From contig NZ_JAQFIP010000002.1 in the NCBI RefSeq assembly GCF_029504735.1, positions 310,001 through 374,000 of the forward strand: 64,000 nucleotides of DNA, in the 5' to 3' direction. The position numbers and the translations under genes are program-made. This DNA is from Ereboglobus sp. PH5-10 (GTDB lineage Bacteria > Verrucomicrobiota > Verrucomicrobiia > Opitutales > Opitutaceae). Numbering within the stretch: position 1 is the first letter of the stretch; every line of letters starts with the position of its first letter. Shown here in pieces: positions 8,072-17,004 of the stretch. A model generated the notes under the pieces. It was not told the origin of the DNA. It did no database searches and worked only from the letters and a program-made list of their open reading frames with translations.

Positions 8072-9640
8072 ATGCCCTCTCCAATTCTCATCCCCAAAAC
8101 TCTCACCAAATCCAACTGGGACAAAAACAAGGGTCTCATGGCAAAACTCCAGGGAGCCACCGGCATCGGCCCCGCCATGGAAAAGCTCGACTCCGCGCAC
8201 ACTGCCATCGACTGGTCCGTCTTCACCCCCCGCGCCACCCGCGACTGGACCGACGCCCTCATCGACGACCTCAAAAAACGCGCCGACACCGAGGCAAAAA
8301 AAATCAAACCCCTCGCCGCCGCCGCCCAAGCCCTCGTCACCACCGCCTCCAAAACCGAGTCCGACTGGAAAAAATCAAAACCCATCCCCAAAAAATCCCT
8401 CGACCTCATCGTCGCCATAAAAGCCGACGCCCTCAAGCTCGTCTCCGCCATCACCGCATACAACTTCATGGCAGACATCTCCAAGCTCAAACCCGGAGCC
8501 TCCGCCGCCCTCCAAATCGACGGAATCACCAAGTTTGAAAGAAACTACGGCGACATCGGGAAAAAGATAAACGACGCCACCAAAAGCAAAGTCTTCACCC
8601 TCCCTCCCTCCCTCGTCGTCACCTACATCAGCATGCCCGACATGGGCGGCAAGGAAAACGCCTACATAACCGCCGTCATCTCCGACGCCATGGGAACCGC
8701 CGTCACCGACACCATCAGGGACATCACCAATATAATAACAAACGCGGACAAGGTTTTGCCCAAATTCCAGACGGACGCCCGGGTCTCCTTCACCGACAAG
8801 GTTAAAAAGACCGTGGAGTCGAAACTCGACGCCCTCTACACGCAACTCGACAAAATCCCCCAGGAAAAATGGCGCGAGTTCACCGCCGCGAAAAAACAAT
8901 ACAAGGCCTACAAGCTCGAAAGCAAAAAGAAGGTCGCCAAAAGCGGCCTCGGCGTCGCCCTCTCCGCCCTCAAATTCGCCGGGGCCAGCGGCCCCGCCGC
9001 CATCGCCGGGGCCATCGTCGGCACCCTCACCGGACTCGCGAAACTGGGCGCGGTTTTATACAGCCTCGGCAAGGAGGTCGAAAGCTCCGGAAAAAGCGTG
9101 ACAAAAACCGCCGCCAAACTGCTCGCTAAATATCAAACCGCCGCGAAAAAGGAGGCCTACCTCAACCTCGCCATCGACACCCTCGACATCCCCCTCCTCG
9201 ACACCGCCAGAAAACTCAAGGACGAGGTCGAGCTATGGGACAACAAAACCGCCGGCCTTCATTACAACGCCGCCAAGGCCGCCAAGGCGCTACCCCCGCT
9301 CATGGAGTCCAATCTCGAATTCAGCGTCAATGGCGGCGACCCGAAGGCCATGGCCAAACTGGAGGCCAAACTCGACGCCCTCCTGGAAAAAATAATCTCC
9401 CTCTCCAAAAGATACTCCAAGAACAAGTCGAATATTAAAAAATGCGCACCCGCCGTTGAGATTATATTAAAGAAGGACAAGGAGGTTCTCGGCAAACTCA
9501 CCATGCTCCCCGAAATAGTGAACCTCGTCACCTCGGTCGTCAGCCTCAAGGACGCCGAGGACATGATCGACGTCGCCCAGGGCCTGATCGACCTCAAGGA
9601 CAACATCTCCGACTTCAAGAAAGCCGCCAAGGAAGCGTGA
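8072..9640 (+). CDS. Trp-signature paralogue 2, with a hydrophobic Gly/Ala segment
   Basis: At 522 residues this is the longest of the nine paralogues. The N-terminus MPSPILIPKTLTKSNW places Trp at 16; the second signature Trp is at 48 (SAHTAIDW). The body is Lys/Ala-rich helical. It is unique in having a Gly/Ala-rich hydrophobic stretch of about 40 residues at about 292-331 (core FAGASGPAAIAGAIVGTLTG) flanked by Lys, which could insert into membranes as a hairpin, as in pore-forming toxins (inference only). It has no signal peptide and no similarity I recognise. ATG at 8072. It is followed 57 bp later by paralogue 3. Confidence 0.78.
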   Translation: MPSPILIPKTLTKSNWDKNKGLMAKLQGATGIGPAMEKLDSAHTAIDWSVFTPRATRDWTDALIDDLKKRADTEAKKIKPLAAAAQALVTTASKTESDWKKSKPIPKKSLDLIVAIKADALKLVSAITAYNFMADISKLKPGASAALQIDGITKFERNYGDIGKKINDATKSKVFTLPPSLVVTYISMPDMGGKENAYITAVISDAMGTAVTDTIRDITNIITNADKVLPKFQTDARVSFTDKVKKTVESKLDALYTQLDKIPQEKWREFTAAKKQYKAYKLESKKKVAKSGLGVALSALKFAGASGPAAIAGAIVGTLTGLAKLGAVLYSLGKEVESSGKSVTKTAAKLLAKYQTAAKKEAYLNLAIDTLDIPLLDTARKLKDEVELWDNKTAGLHYNAAKAAKALPPLMESNLEFSVNGGDPKAMAKLEAKLDALLEKIISLSKRYSKNKSNIKKCAPAVEIILKKDKEVLGKLTMLPEIVNLVTSVVSLKDAEDMIDVAQGLIDLKDNISDFKKAAKEA

Positions 9641-9697
9641 TTCGCAATACACGCAACAATCCATTAAAATAATATAAACAACACACATACCACTGCG

Positions 9698-10906
9698 ATG
9701 AAACTCTCACTCCCCCCCCTCCTCAAAAATCTCAAGAAAAACGACTGGAAACTCCTCAGCTCCAAAAAATCCAAAGTTCCAGCCCTCCTCACCGCCGTCG
9801 AAACCGCCTACGCCAACATTGCCCCGGACGATTTTGATATTCCCGAAAACCACGTTGATATTAAGAACTGGAACGCCGTCATGGCGGCGCAAGTCAAGGC
9901 CCACATAACGCCCATGCGCGCGGCGCTGAAGGCGCTGGGCGACGCCGCGATCGCCGAATCCGCCGATTATAAAGTCGGCAGCGGCCTCGCCAGCAAGTCT
10001 GACGCCCAGAAAATAAGCAAAGCCGCCGGCCAGATGGAGGCGCAACTCAACAAGGCCGTCCTCGATCTGAGCAACCATTACAGGCCCCTTGGCCAAAATG
10101 TGGCCGAAGCCTACGCGGCCTATGAAAAATCCCTCGGCACGCGCAAAATGATGATCGCCCGCTTCAAGCTCATCGCCTCCGGCGCCAAGACGCTGATAAA
10201 AAACATCAACGATATTATAAACGATAAAAACCGCCAAATCACGGAGGCCGAAATCAAAAACTTCGCAACCCGCATCGATGCCTTGAAAACGGACGTCAAG
10301 AACGGTGTGAAAATCATAGATGCCACGCCCGGCGCAAGAATAGCGATGCCCGCCGGCATCTCGATGTATAAAAGCTATTTCAAATCGCTTCACGATGAGT
10401 GCCAAAAGGCCATGGCTCCGTTCACAGATGCTCTCGGCAAGGCGCCCGCCCTGATCGACGCCGCCGAAACCCTGCTCAAGGCGGCCAAGGGCAAGCGACC
10501 CAAAACCAATGTGAAAGAGTTCGATCTGCTGGATAAGTATTATGCCAAATTGAAGAAGCTGGAGGGGGCGGTGGACACGGAAACGGATAAACTCGTGGCG
10601 GAATGGAAAAAAAGAAAAGGGCCAGTGGCCATGATGGCGAAAAACCCGGAACTGCGCCGCGACGCAACCTCCAAGATAAAGGAGATCAAGAACATGGTCG
10701 CAAAGCTCTCAGCCTCGGCAAAGCAACTGCAAACGCTCACGGCTGCCTTCATGAAGACAAAAGAATACAAGATCGTCGAAGCCAATTCCATGGCTGTTTA
10801 TACAAACCTCGCAAAAACCTGCATTCAAACCGTCAACGAAGCCGGGGAAACCATCGGCGGCGCGAATGCTTGGATCGCCGAAATGATTGCGGAAATCAAG
10901 GCGTGA
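9698..10906 (+). CDS. Trp-signature paralogue 3, T6SS-linked helical protein
   Basis: A 402-residue unknown protein. The N-terminus MKLSLPPLLKNLKKNDW gives Trp17, followed by KLLSSKKSK and a Leu/Ala helix (ALLTAVETAYANI). The position of the second Trp is taken by Phe46 and a further Trp follows at about 58. The rest is strongly helical, Lys/Ala-rich, with likely coiled-coil stretches (for example the region around SKIKEIKNMVAKLSASAKQL). No signal peptide, membrane span or catalytic motif is visible. It ends IAEMIAEIKA. The A/C-rich leader lacks a ribosome-binding site, like its neighbours. Function unknown; likely co-expressed with the T6SS genes. Confidence 0.77.
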   Translation: MKLSLPPLLKNLKKNDWKLLSSKKSKVPALLTAVETAYANIAPDDFDIPENHVDIKNWNAVMAAQVKAHITPMRAALKALGDAAIAESADYKVGSGLASKSDAQKISKAAGQMEAQLNKAVLDLSNHYRPLGQNVAEAYAAYEKSLGTRKMMIARFKLIASGAKTLIKNINDIINDKNRQITEAEIKNFATRIDALKTDVKNGVKIIDATPGARIAMPAGISMYKSYFKSLHDECQKAMAPFTDALGKAPALIDAAETLLKAAKGKRPKTNVKEFDLLDKYYAKLKKLEGAVDTETDKLVAEWKKRKGPVAMMAKNPELRRDATSKIKEIKNMVAKLSASAKQLQTLTAAFMKTKEYKIVEANSMAVYTNLAKTCIQTVNEAGETIGGANAWIAEMIAEIKA

Positions 10907-10979
10907 CACCCGCACCCAAGGCGCCATCAAGCCGGCGACACATACACAAATCAAAAATACAAATAGAAGGACTCCAACC

Positions 10980-11774
10980 ATGCCCAACGTGCAAAAAATC
11001 ATCGTCCCCGCCCTCTTAACCCGTGCCCAATGGCAAGCGTATAAAAAGTCGAAAAAGACGAAAAACATTCCCGAAAGCGACCTCGGAAAAGCACTCGAAT
11101 CGCTCGAAAAAATAATCGCATCCGTGAAATGGGACTACTTCTCCGAAAAGAACTGCGCCGCGCTTGCGAAAAAGAAAAACCCCGGCGAAGTCGCCACGCT
11201 TTTGACCAACTATTGGAACCCATTTGGGGAAAAAGCGAAAAAAGCCGTGAAGGAAATCATCGCCACCGCCAGTTATCTAAAAAAACTAACGGACGGCGAG
11301 GTTGCCAAGCACCTGAATTCCATCAGCAGAACAGCCGGCGATTTTTATGATTTTGAAATCAAAACATTCGTGCCTGACGCCAATTCGGTGACGGGACAGG
11401 CAAGGGCGGACACGCAAGGCTCGGACGCCGAAATCATCAAGCAAAGGGATCGCCTCAAAAAAGCGTTCTTGGAAACACAAATGCTCACAGGAAAATCCAC
11501 CAATGCCGACATCGACGCCGTAATTGCCAAAATCGACCATCCCCTCCGGGATTTGGCCGTCAGCATGGGCAATGCAATTTCGCGCAATAACGCCCCCGCG
11601 GTCATCAACAAGGCTCTCGTGCTGAAAGCCGCCAAGGCCCAGCCCAAAATCGTCACTGCGCGCGCCGAGCTAAATAAGGCATGGGACAAATACATGACGG
11701 CAAGGCAAACCCTGCTCTCCAACATAGAAAAGGAAGTCTCCGAGCTGCTGGGCGAACTCCAATCCCTCCGCTAA
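10980..11774 (+). CDS. Trp-signature paralogue 4, T6SS-linked helical protein
   Basis: A 264-residue unknown protein. The start is ATG 10980; an earlier in-frame start at 10887 would overlap paralogue 3 and bury the signature. The N-terminus reads MPNVQKIIVPALLTRAQW with Trp18, then QAYKKSKKTK and the best example of the second block, ALESLEKIIASVKW (Trp51). Paralogue 6 shares the AQWxAYKK core, making these two the closest pair at the N-terminus; their bodies then differ. All-helical prediction, Lys-rich, no signal peptide. A possible ribosome-binding site (gaagg, about 10 bp upstream) is present here, unlike most members. Confidence 0.77.
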   Translation: MPNVQKIIVPALLTRAQWQAYKKSKKTKNIPESDLGKALESLEKIIASVKWDYFSEKNCAALAKKKNPGEVATLLTNYWNPFGEKAKKAVKEIIATASYLKKLTDGEVAKHLNSISRTAGDFYDFEIKTFVPDANSVTGQARADTQGSDAEIIKQRDRLKKAFLETQMLTGKSTNADIDAVIAKIDHPLRDLAVSMGNAISRNNAPAVINKALVLKAAKAQPKIVTARAELNKAWDKYMTARQTLLSNIEKEVSELLGELQSLR

Positions 11775-11816
11775 ACACTCCTCGATCAACAAGCGCACCC
11801 ATAGAAAGCACACACC

Positions 11817-12710
11817 ATGGCGCTCCCGTCCAAACTTGATTCAAAATATAATTATACCGCTTGGAAAAAAAGCGGCTACGCCGCCCCGGGAAAACGCCCT
11901 CCGGGTTTTTCAAAAGAACTCCCAAAGATCGAGGGTCTGCTGGGAGTTAAAAAGAAAAGCGCGGCGAATCTCAAGGAACTGCAAACCCGCCTTGAAAAGG
12001 CCGCTTCGATCGCCAGGGAACGAAGGCTGGATCTCATGACCCCGCTGGCAAGCATGAGCACAAAGAAAGTAAGGGAATTAAAAAATTACCTCGATGCCGC
12101 CCAAGAATACTACAAGGACCTGCGAGCGCAGATTACTCAGAAGATGATAGATGAGGCGGAGGAAAAGGATGAAAAAAAGAGGACAAATGATACCAACGAA
12201 CAAAACGCTTATCGTTCCTGCCTTGCGAACCTAAAAGCTATTCTCAGTGAGCTGACTGCAAAGCGTGACTCCTATAAAGCTGACAAACCGAAGCTAAAAC
12301 AAGCGCTCGCCAAGGCGAGGGATTATCTAAAAAAAATAGCGCCGGAGGCAAAGAAGCGCAAGGGGGCGCTTCAACTTGATGATGCGGCATTCGGCGCTTT
12401 TGATGAGGCTTATCTGGCAAGCGTTGTGCGCACTTATTGGGGGTTCGATGAGAAAGCGTATAATGTGAGTGCTGAATACGACAGGAGAATAAAAGAAATT
12501 CTTAAAGACGCCTCCGTTATCGGCAAAAAAGAATATAAGAAGGAATTAGGCGCTCTCACATCAAGCATCCAGTCTTGTCACCGCGAATGCGCATCACTCG
12601 CCAAGGAACTCGCGGGATTGCAGGCGCAACTGGCCAAATATTACAAGGACGGACCAATTATCTACAAAGCTTACAGCGGAAGGGATTTCAGGCTTCCTGG
12701 AGCCCACTGA
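11817..12710 (+). CDS. Trp-signature paralogue 5, T6SS-linked helical protein
   Basis: A 297-residue unknown protein. The N-terminus MALPSKLDSKYNYTAWKK has Trp16. The second Trp block is weak or absent: a basic GLLGVKKKSAANLKELQTRL helix sits in its place. The body is highly charged and probably coiled-coil, with EEKDEKKRTNDTNEQNAY at about residues 120-137. The coding sequence is noticeably more AT-rich than paralogues 1 and 2, suggesting separate recent acquisition or faster divergence. No signal peptide or known domain. It starts at ATG 11817 within the motif cacacaccATGG, 42 bp after paralogue 4. Confidence 0.74.
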   Translation: MALPSKLDSKYNYTAWKKSGYAAPGKRPPGFSKELPKIEGLLGVKKKSAANLKELQTRLEKAASIARERRLDLMTPLASMSTKKVRELKNYLDAAQEYYKDLRAQITQKMIDEAEEKDEKKRTNDTNEQNAYRSCLANLKAILSELTAKRDSYKADKPKLKQALAKARDYLKKIAPEAKKRKGALQLDDAAFGAFDEAYLASVVRTYWGFDEKAYNVSAEYDRRIKEILKDASVIGKKEYKKELGALTSSIQSCHRECASLAKELAGLQAQLAKYYKDGPIIYKAYSGRDFRLPGAH

Positions 12711-12744
12711 CAAATTCAAGTAACTATAAATATTATATAACATC

Positions 12745-13989
12745 ATGGCCACGCCAAAACAATTAAAACTCCCCTACACACATGCCCAATGGTCCGCGTA
12801 TAAGAAAAACGCCAGGAAAAAAAACGGGGCCGATTTGACAACAAAGGTGGACTTCGGTCCCCGGCTTAAAAAAATCGAGTCTTTGTTCGGTAAAATACAA
12901 TGGACCGAGCTTGAAGCCGCGACTGGTGACAAAATAGACGGACTGTGCGCCAGGCAGCTGGCGCCTGTGATTGAAGCCGTGAGGAAATTGGCCGATGACA
13001 TTAAAACGGAGGCTGTCATTCCCGCCGGTGTGAAAAAACAAATCATTCCGGGATTTCTCGCCGATTTGATTAACTACGAAAAGTCCATCAAGGAGCATTG
13101 TAACAAACTGGACGCCAAAATTGAAAGGGACATGGCCATACTGGACGAGGCCGCACTGGCAAAATTGGTGCTTTCAATAAAAAAACTCATAAAGGAGGCG
13201 GACGACTGCGATGAATACCGCCTCATGAATAACAAAATTAAAAACACACGCGCGCTCCCCGGAATAAACAACCGGATTCAACAATTAAACGCTCAAAGGG
13301 ACGATATTCAAAAAGCCATCAAGGCCTTTGAGGGAGCCATCCGAAATCTCTCGAAACGCCTGGAATCCGCCAACAAAGTTCAGAGGCATAAATTCGAAGT
13401 TGCCTTCACCATTCACAAAACGCTTCGGCAGAGCTTCGAAAGGCTCAATTCCAAGCTGATGGAACTCACCGCTATAATCGCCGGTGACATGAAGGCGGGC
13501 ATCAACGACGAGAAGTTGCTGGAAAAAACCCAAAAAACAGCATTGGACTCGCTGGACACCATGCTCAAATCCGCCGAGGCCGCCCGAAAGGAATTGGCGT
13601 CCATTGTCAAAAGCAAAAATTTACTTTTGGGAAAAACCAAGAAAATCAAAAAAAACGACTTTGTAAAACTGGCCTCGCGAATTGTGGACCGCCTGAATTC
13701 ATTGAATGTCAGGGTGCAAGATTTGAGCGGACGGCAGATGGGCCACATCAGCCAATATGTGGACGCGCTGGCGAAAAAAGAGCCCCTGCGCGGCAAAGAA
13801 ACAGTGGCGGCGGCTCGCGCTAAATTGAACCAATTCGGGCAAATCTCAGCCAACACAGCCGCCGATATTGATGAGGAACTAAAATTTGTTAAAAAACTAT
13901 TCAAGGCAAACACGGCAATGGATGTCATTGAGCGAGCAAACATGAGCGGCACAAATATTCGGCAAGAAAAAAAAGTCCTCACAGATTGA
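12745..13989 (+). CDS. Trp-signature paralogue 6, T6SS-linked helical protein
   Basis: A 414-residue unknown protein. The N-terminus MATPKQLKLPYTHAQW has Trp16, followed by SAYKKNARKK and the second block RLKKIESLFGKIQW (Trp53), very like paralogue 4. The body is Lys-rich, helical and coiled-coil-like throughout (for example DEAALAKLVLSIKKLIKEAD), with no signal peptide or membrane span. The sequence is moderately AT-rich. It is the last member before clpV; the 103-bp gap to tssH contains no gene. The leader ends tatataacatcATGGCC, nearly the same as the leader of the second hcp (tataacatcATGGC), hinting at common regulation or duplication of the leader. Confidence 0.77.
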   Translation: MATPKQLKLPYTHAQWSAYKKNARKKNGADLTTKVDFGPRLKKIESLFGKIQWTELEAATGDKIDGLCARQLAPVIEAVRKLADDIKTEAVIPAGVKKQIIPGFLADLINYEKSIKEHCNKLDAKIERDMAILDEAALAKLVLSIKKLIKEADDCDEYRLMNNKIKNTRALPGINNRIQQLNAQRDDIQKAIKAFEGAIRNLSKRLESANKVQRHKFEVAFTIHKTLRQSFERLNSKLMELTAIIAGDMKAGINDEKLLEKTQKTALDSLDTMLKSAEAARKELASIVKSKNLLLGKTKKIKKNDFVKLASRIVDRLNSLNVRVQDLSGRQMGHISQYVDALAKKEPLRGKETVAAARAKLNQFGQISANTAADIDEELKFVKKLFKANTAMDVIERANMSGTNIRQEKKVLTD

Positions 13990-14092
13990 GGCATGCTAAG
14001 ACAAACTGATTCTCTTTTATCATTTCTTAATCACAAAATACAAAAGCCATTCGAGAATAATCCTGTTTTCATTTCACATTCCATCACCACCC

Positions 14093-16879
14093 ATGCCATC
14101 CATCCAACGCTCCACCCTATTCGGTAAACTCAATCCGCTCGCGTATAAGGCACTCGAAGGCGCCACCGTCTTCTGCAAAATGCGCGGCAACCCCTACGTC
14201 GAGCTCCTGCACTGGATAAACCAAATCTTCCAGACACAGGACACCGACCTGCACCACATCGCGCGGCACTTCTCGCTCGATGCCTCGCGCCTCGCAGCCG
14301 ACCTCACCGCCGCGCTCGACCGCCTCCCGCGCGGCGCCACCGCCATCAACGACTTCTCGCCGCACATCGAAAACGCCACCCAGCAAGCGTGGACCTACTC
14401 CTCGCTCCTCTTCGGCGAAAACTCCATCCGCACCGGCCACCTCCTCCTCGCGCTCATCAGCACGCCCAGCCTCCGTTCGCTGCTGCTCCAGTTCTCGCCC
14501 GAGTTCGGCAAGGTCAAGGAGCAGGCGCTCACGGACAACTTCGCCGACATCACCTCCGGCTCTCCCGAGGCGCGCATGTCATCCCCCGCCTCCGACGCCA
14601 CCGGCGGAGCCGCTCCCGGCGAGGCCAGCGGCGCCATGTCGCCCGCCCAACTCGGCAAACAGGAAGCCCTCAACCGTTACACCACCGACCTCACCGCACA
14701 GGCCCGCGAAGGCAAAATGGACCCCATCCTTTGCCGCGAGGACGAAATCCGCCAGATCGTGGACATCCTCATGCGCCGCCGCCAAAACAACCCCATCCTC
14801 ACCGGCGAGGCGGGCGTCGGCAAAACCGCCGTCATCGAAGGTTTCGCGCAACGCATCGTCAAAGGCGACGTGCCCCCCTCGCTCCGCGACGTCACACTCC
14901 GCTCCCTCGACATCGGCCTCCTCCAGGCCGGGGCCAGCATGAAAGGCGAGTTCGAACAGCGCCTCCGCCAGGTCATCGACGAGGTGCAAGCCTCCCCCAC
15001 CCCCATCATCCTCTTCATCGACGAAGCCCACACCCTCATCGGCGCCGGCGGCGCGGCCGGCACGGGCGACGCCGCCAACCTCCTCAAACCCGCCCTCGCC
15101 CGCGGCACCCTCCGCACCGTCGCCGCCACCACCTGGGCCGAATACAAAAAGCACATCGAAAAAGACCCCGCCCTCACGCGCCGCTTCCAGGTTGTCAAAG
15201 TCGACGAACCCGACGAAGCCGCCGCCATCGCCATGATTCGCGGCCTCGCCCCCGTCCTCGAAAAACACCATCGCGTGCAAGTCCTCGACAGCGCCGTCGA
15301 GGCCGCCGTCAAACTCTCGCACCGCTACATCCCCTCGCGCCAGCTTCCCGACAAGGCCGTCAGCCTCATCGACACCGCCTGCGCCCGCGTCGCCGTCTCG
15401 CAGCACGCCACGCCCGCCGAAATCGACGACACCCGCCAGCGCATAATAATCGAGGAAGCCGAGCTCGAAATCCTCGCTCGCGAATCCAAGCTCGGCGCCG
15501 ACCACGCCGAACGCGAAACCAGGCTCCGCAAAAACCTCGAAGACGACAAAACCCACCTCGCCAAACTCGAGGCCGACTGGACCAAGGAAAAAGAACTCGT
15601 CGAAAAAATCATCGCCCTCCGCCGTCAAGTCACCGAAGCCCAAAAAGAGGAAACCCCCGCCACACCTGGTCAGTCCGATCCATCCACTCAGTCAGATCAG
15701 TCCGAGAAAAAAACCGGCAAAAAATCCAAAAAGAAAAAGTCCGCCAAGAAATCCGCGAAGTCAGCCCCCGCAAAAACCGCGACTCCCGCCGATCCCCTCA
15801 TCGCCGAACTCCGCGACCTCGAAACCCAACTCTCCGCCCTCCAAGGCGAGACGCCGCTCATACTCCCCTCGGTCAACGACCAGGCCGTCGCCGCCGTCGT
15901 CGCCGATTGGACCGGCATCCCCGTCGGACGCATGGTGAAAAACGAGATCCAGTCCGTCCTCAACCTCGCGGACAACTTGGAAAAACGCATCATCGGCCAG
16001 CGCCACGCGCTCGAAGCCATTGCGCGCCGCATCCAGACCTCGCGCGCCAGCCTCGACAACCCGAGCAAACCCATCGGCGTGTTCATGCTCGCCGGCACCA
16101 GCGGCGTCGGCAAAACCGAAACCGCCCTCGCCCTCGCCGAAGTCCTCTACGGCGGCGAGCAAAACGTCATCACGATCAACATGAGCGAGTTTCAGGAGGC
16201 GCACACCGTCTCCACGCTCAAAGGCGCGCCCCCGGGCTACGTCGGCTACGGCGAAGGCGGCATCCTCACCGAGGCCGTCCGCCGCCGCCCCTACTCGATC
16301 GTGCTCCTCGATGAAGTCGAAAAAGCGCACCCCGACGTCCACGAAATCTTCTTCCAAGTCTTCGACAAAGGCTGGATGGAGGACGGCGAGGGCCGCCTCA
16401 TCGACTTCAAGAACACCATCATTCTCCTCACCACCAACGTCGGCACGGACATCATTACAAACCTCTGCAAGGACCCCGAGCTCATGCCCGACGCCGACGG
16501 CATTGCCAAGGCGCTCCGCCCCGCGCTCCTCAAGACCTTCCCCGCCGCGCTTCTCGGACGCCTCGTCACCATCCCCTACTTCCCGCTCAGCGACGAAATG
16601 CTCCGCGCCATCATCCGCCTGCAACTCGGCCGCATCGTCAGGCGCATCGCCGCCAACCGCGGCATCGCACTCACCTACACCGACGACGTCGTCGCGCTCA
16701 TCGCCAGCCGCTGCACGGAAAACGAAAGCGGCGGGCGCATGGTGGACGCCATCCTCACCCAAACCCTCCTCCCCGACATCAGCCGCGAAATCCTCACCCG
16801 CCTGATGGAAGGCCGGAACATCAAAACCATCACCGTCGAAACAAAAGACAGCGCCTTCGTTTATAACTACAAAGAGTAA
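14093..16879 (+). CDS. tssH: T6SS sheath-disassembly ATPase TssH (ClpV)
   Basis: A 928-residue ClpV, the AAA+ unfoldase that dismantles contracted TssBC sheaths for reuse. Clp-N repeat region at about 10-150; first AAA module with Walker A GEAGVGKT (about 238-245) and Walker B LFIDEAHTLIGAGG; middle coiled-coil domain; second AAA module with GTSGVGKT (about 669-676) and LLDEVEKAHPDV. The start MPSIQRSTLFGKLNPLAYKAL is typical of ClpV. The middle domain carries a very basic insert (KKTGKKSKKKKSAKK, about 541-555) preceded by a low-complexity segment encoded by repeats of tcagtccga-like words (about 15669-15706). ClpV next to VgrG and between paralogue blocks supports T6SS membership of those blocks. 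Confidence 0.95.
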   Translation: MPSIQRSTLFGKLNPLAYKALEGATVFCKMRGNPYVELLHWINQIFQTQDTDLHHIARHFSLDASRLAADLTAALDRLPRGATAINDFSPHIENATQQAWTYSSLLFGENSIRTGHLLLALISTPSLRSLLLQFSPEFGKVKEQALTDNFADITSGSPEARMSSPASDATGGAAPGEASGAMSPAQLGKQEALNRYTTDLTAQAREGKMDPILCREDEIRQIVDILMRRRQNNPILTGEAGVGKTAVIEGFAQRIVKGDVPPSLRDVTLRSLDIGLLQAGASMKGEFEQRLRQVIDEVQASPTPIILFIDEAHTLIGAGGAAGTGDAANLLKPALARGTLRTVAATTWAEYKKHIEKDPALTRRFQVVKVDEPDEAAAIAMIRGLAPVLEKHHRVQVLDSAVEAAVKLSHRYIPSRQLPDKAVSLIDTACARVAVSQHATPAEIDDTRQRIIIEEAELEILARESKLGADHAERETRLRKNLEDDKTHLAKLEADWTKEKELVEKIIALRRQVTEAQKEETPATPGQSDPSTQSDQSEKKTGKKSKKKKSAKKSAKSAPAKTATPADPLIAELRDLETQLSALQGETPLILPSVNDQAVAAVVADWTGIPVGRMVKNEIQSVLNLADNLEKRIIGQRHALEAIARRIQTSRASLDNPSKPIGVFMLAGTSGVGKTETALALAEVLYGGEQNVITINMSEFQEAHTVSTLKGAPPGYVGYGEGGILTEAVRRRPYSIVLLDEVEKAHPDVHEIFFQVFDKGWMEDGEGRLIDFKNTIILLTTNVGTDIITNLCKDPELMPDADGIAKALRPALLKTFPAALLGRLVTIPYFPLSDEMLRAIIRLQLGRIVRRIAANRGIALTYTDDVVALIASRCTENESGGRMVDAILTQTLLPDISREILTRLMEGRNIKTITVETKDSAFVYNYKE

Positions 16880-16883
16880 CTAT

Positions 16884-16992
16884 ATTTTCGATTTTGGATT
16901 CTCGATTTTGGATTGGGAGCTACCGCTCCATACCCGCATTCGCAACCGCGCGGTAGCGCGCAATCGAAAATCGAGAATCCAAAATCGAAAAT
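16884..16992. repeat. Palindromic intergenic element, copy B
   Basis: Inverted 31-bp arms (16884-16914 and 16962-16992, one mismatch) flank a 47-bp centre with GGGAGC...GCTCC and GCGCGGTAGCGCGC, essentially as in the element at 2030-2139. Arm words alternate ttcgatt and ttggatt. It fills the tssH-tssI gap and would place a large hairpin between these genes in mRNA. Confidence 0.85.
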
Positions 16993-17004
16993 CCTCCCTC
17001 CGCC

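Noticed and set aside
6910-13989. Calling the paralogues TssA, TssK or other core T6SS proteins
   Set aside because: None shows the conserved motifs of core components, and the nine differ in length and body while sharing only the N-terminal signature.
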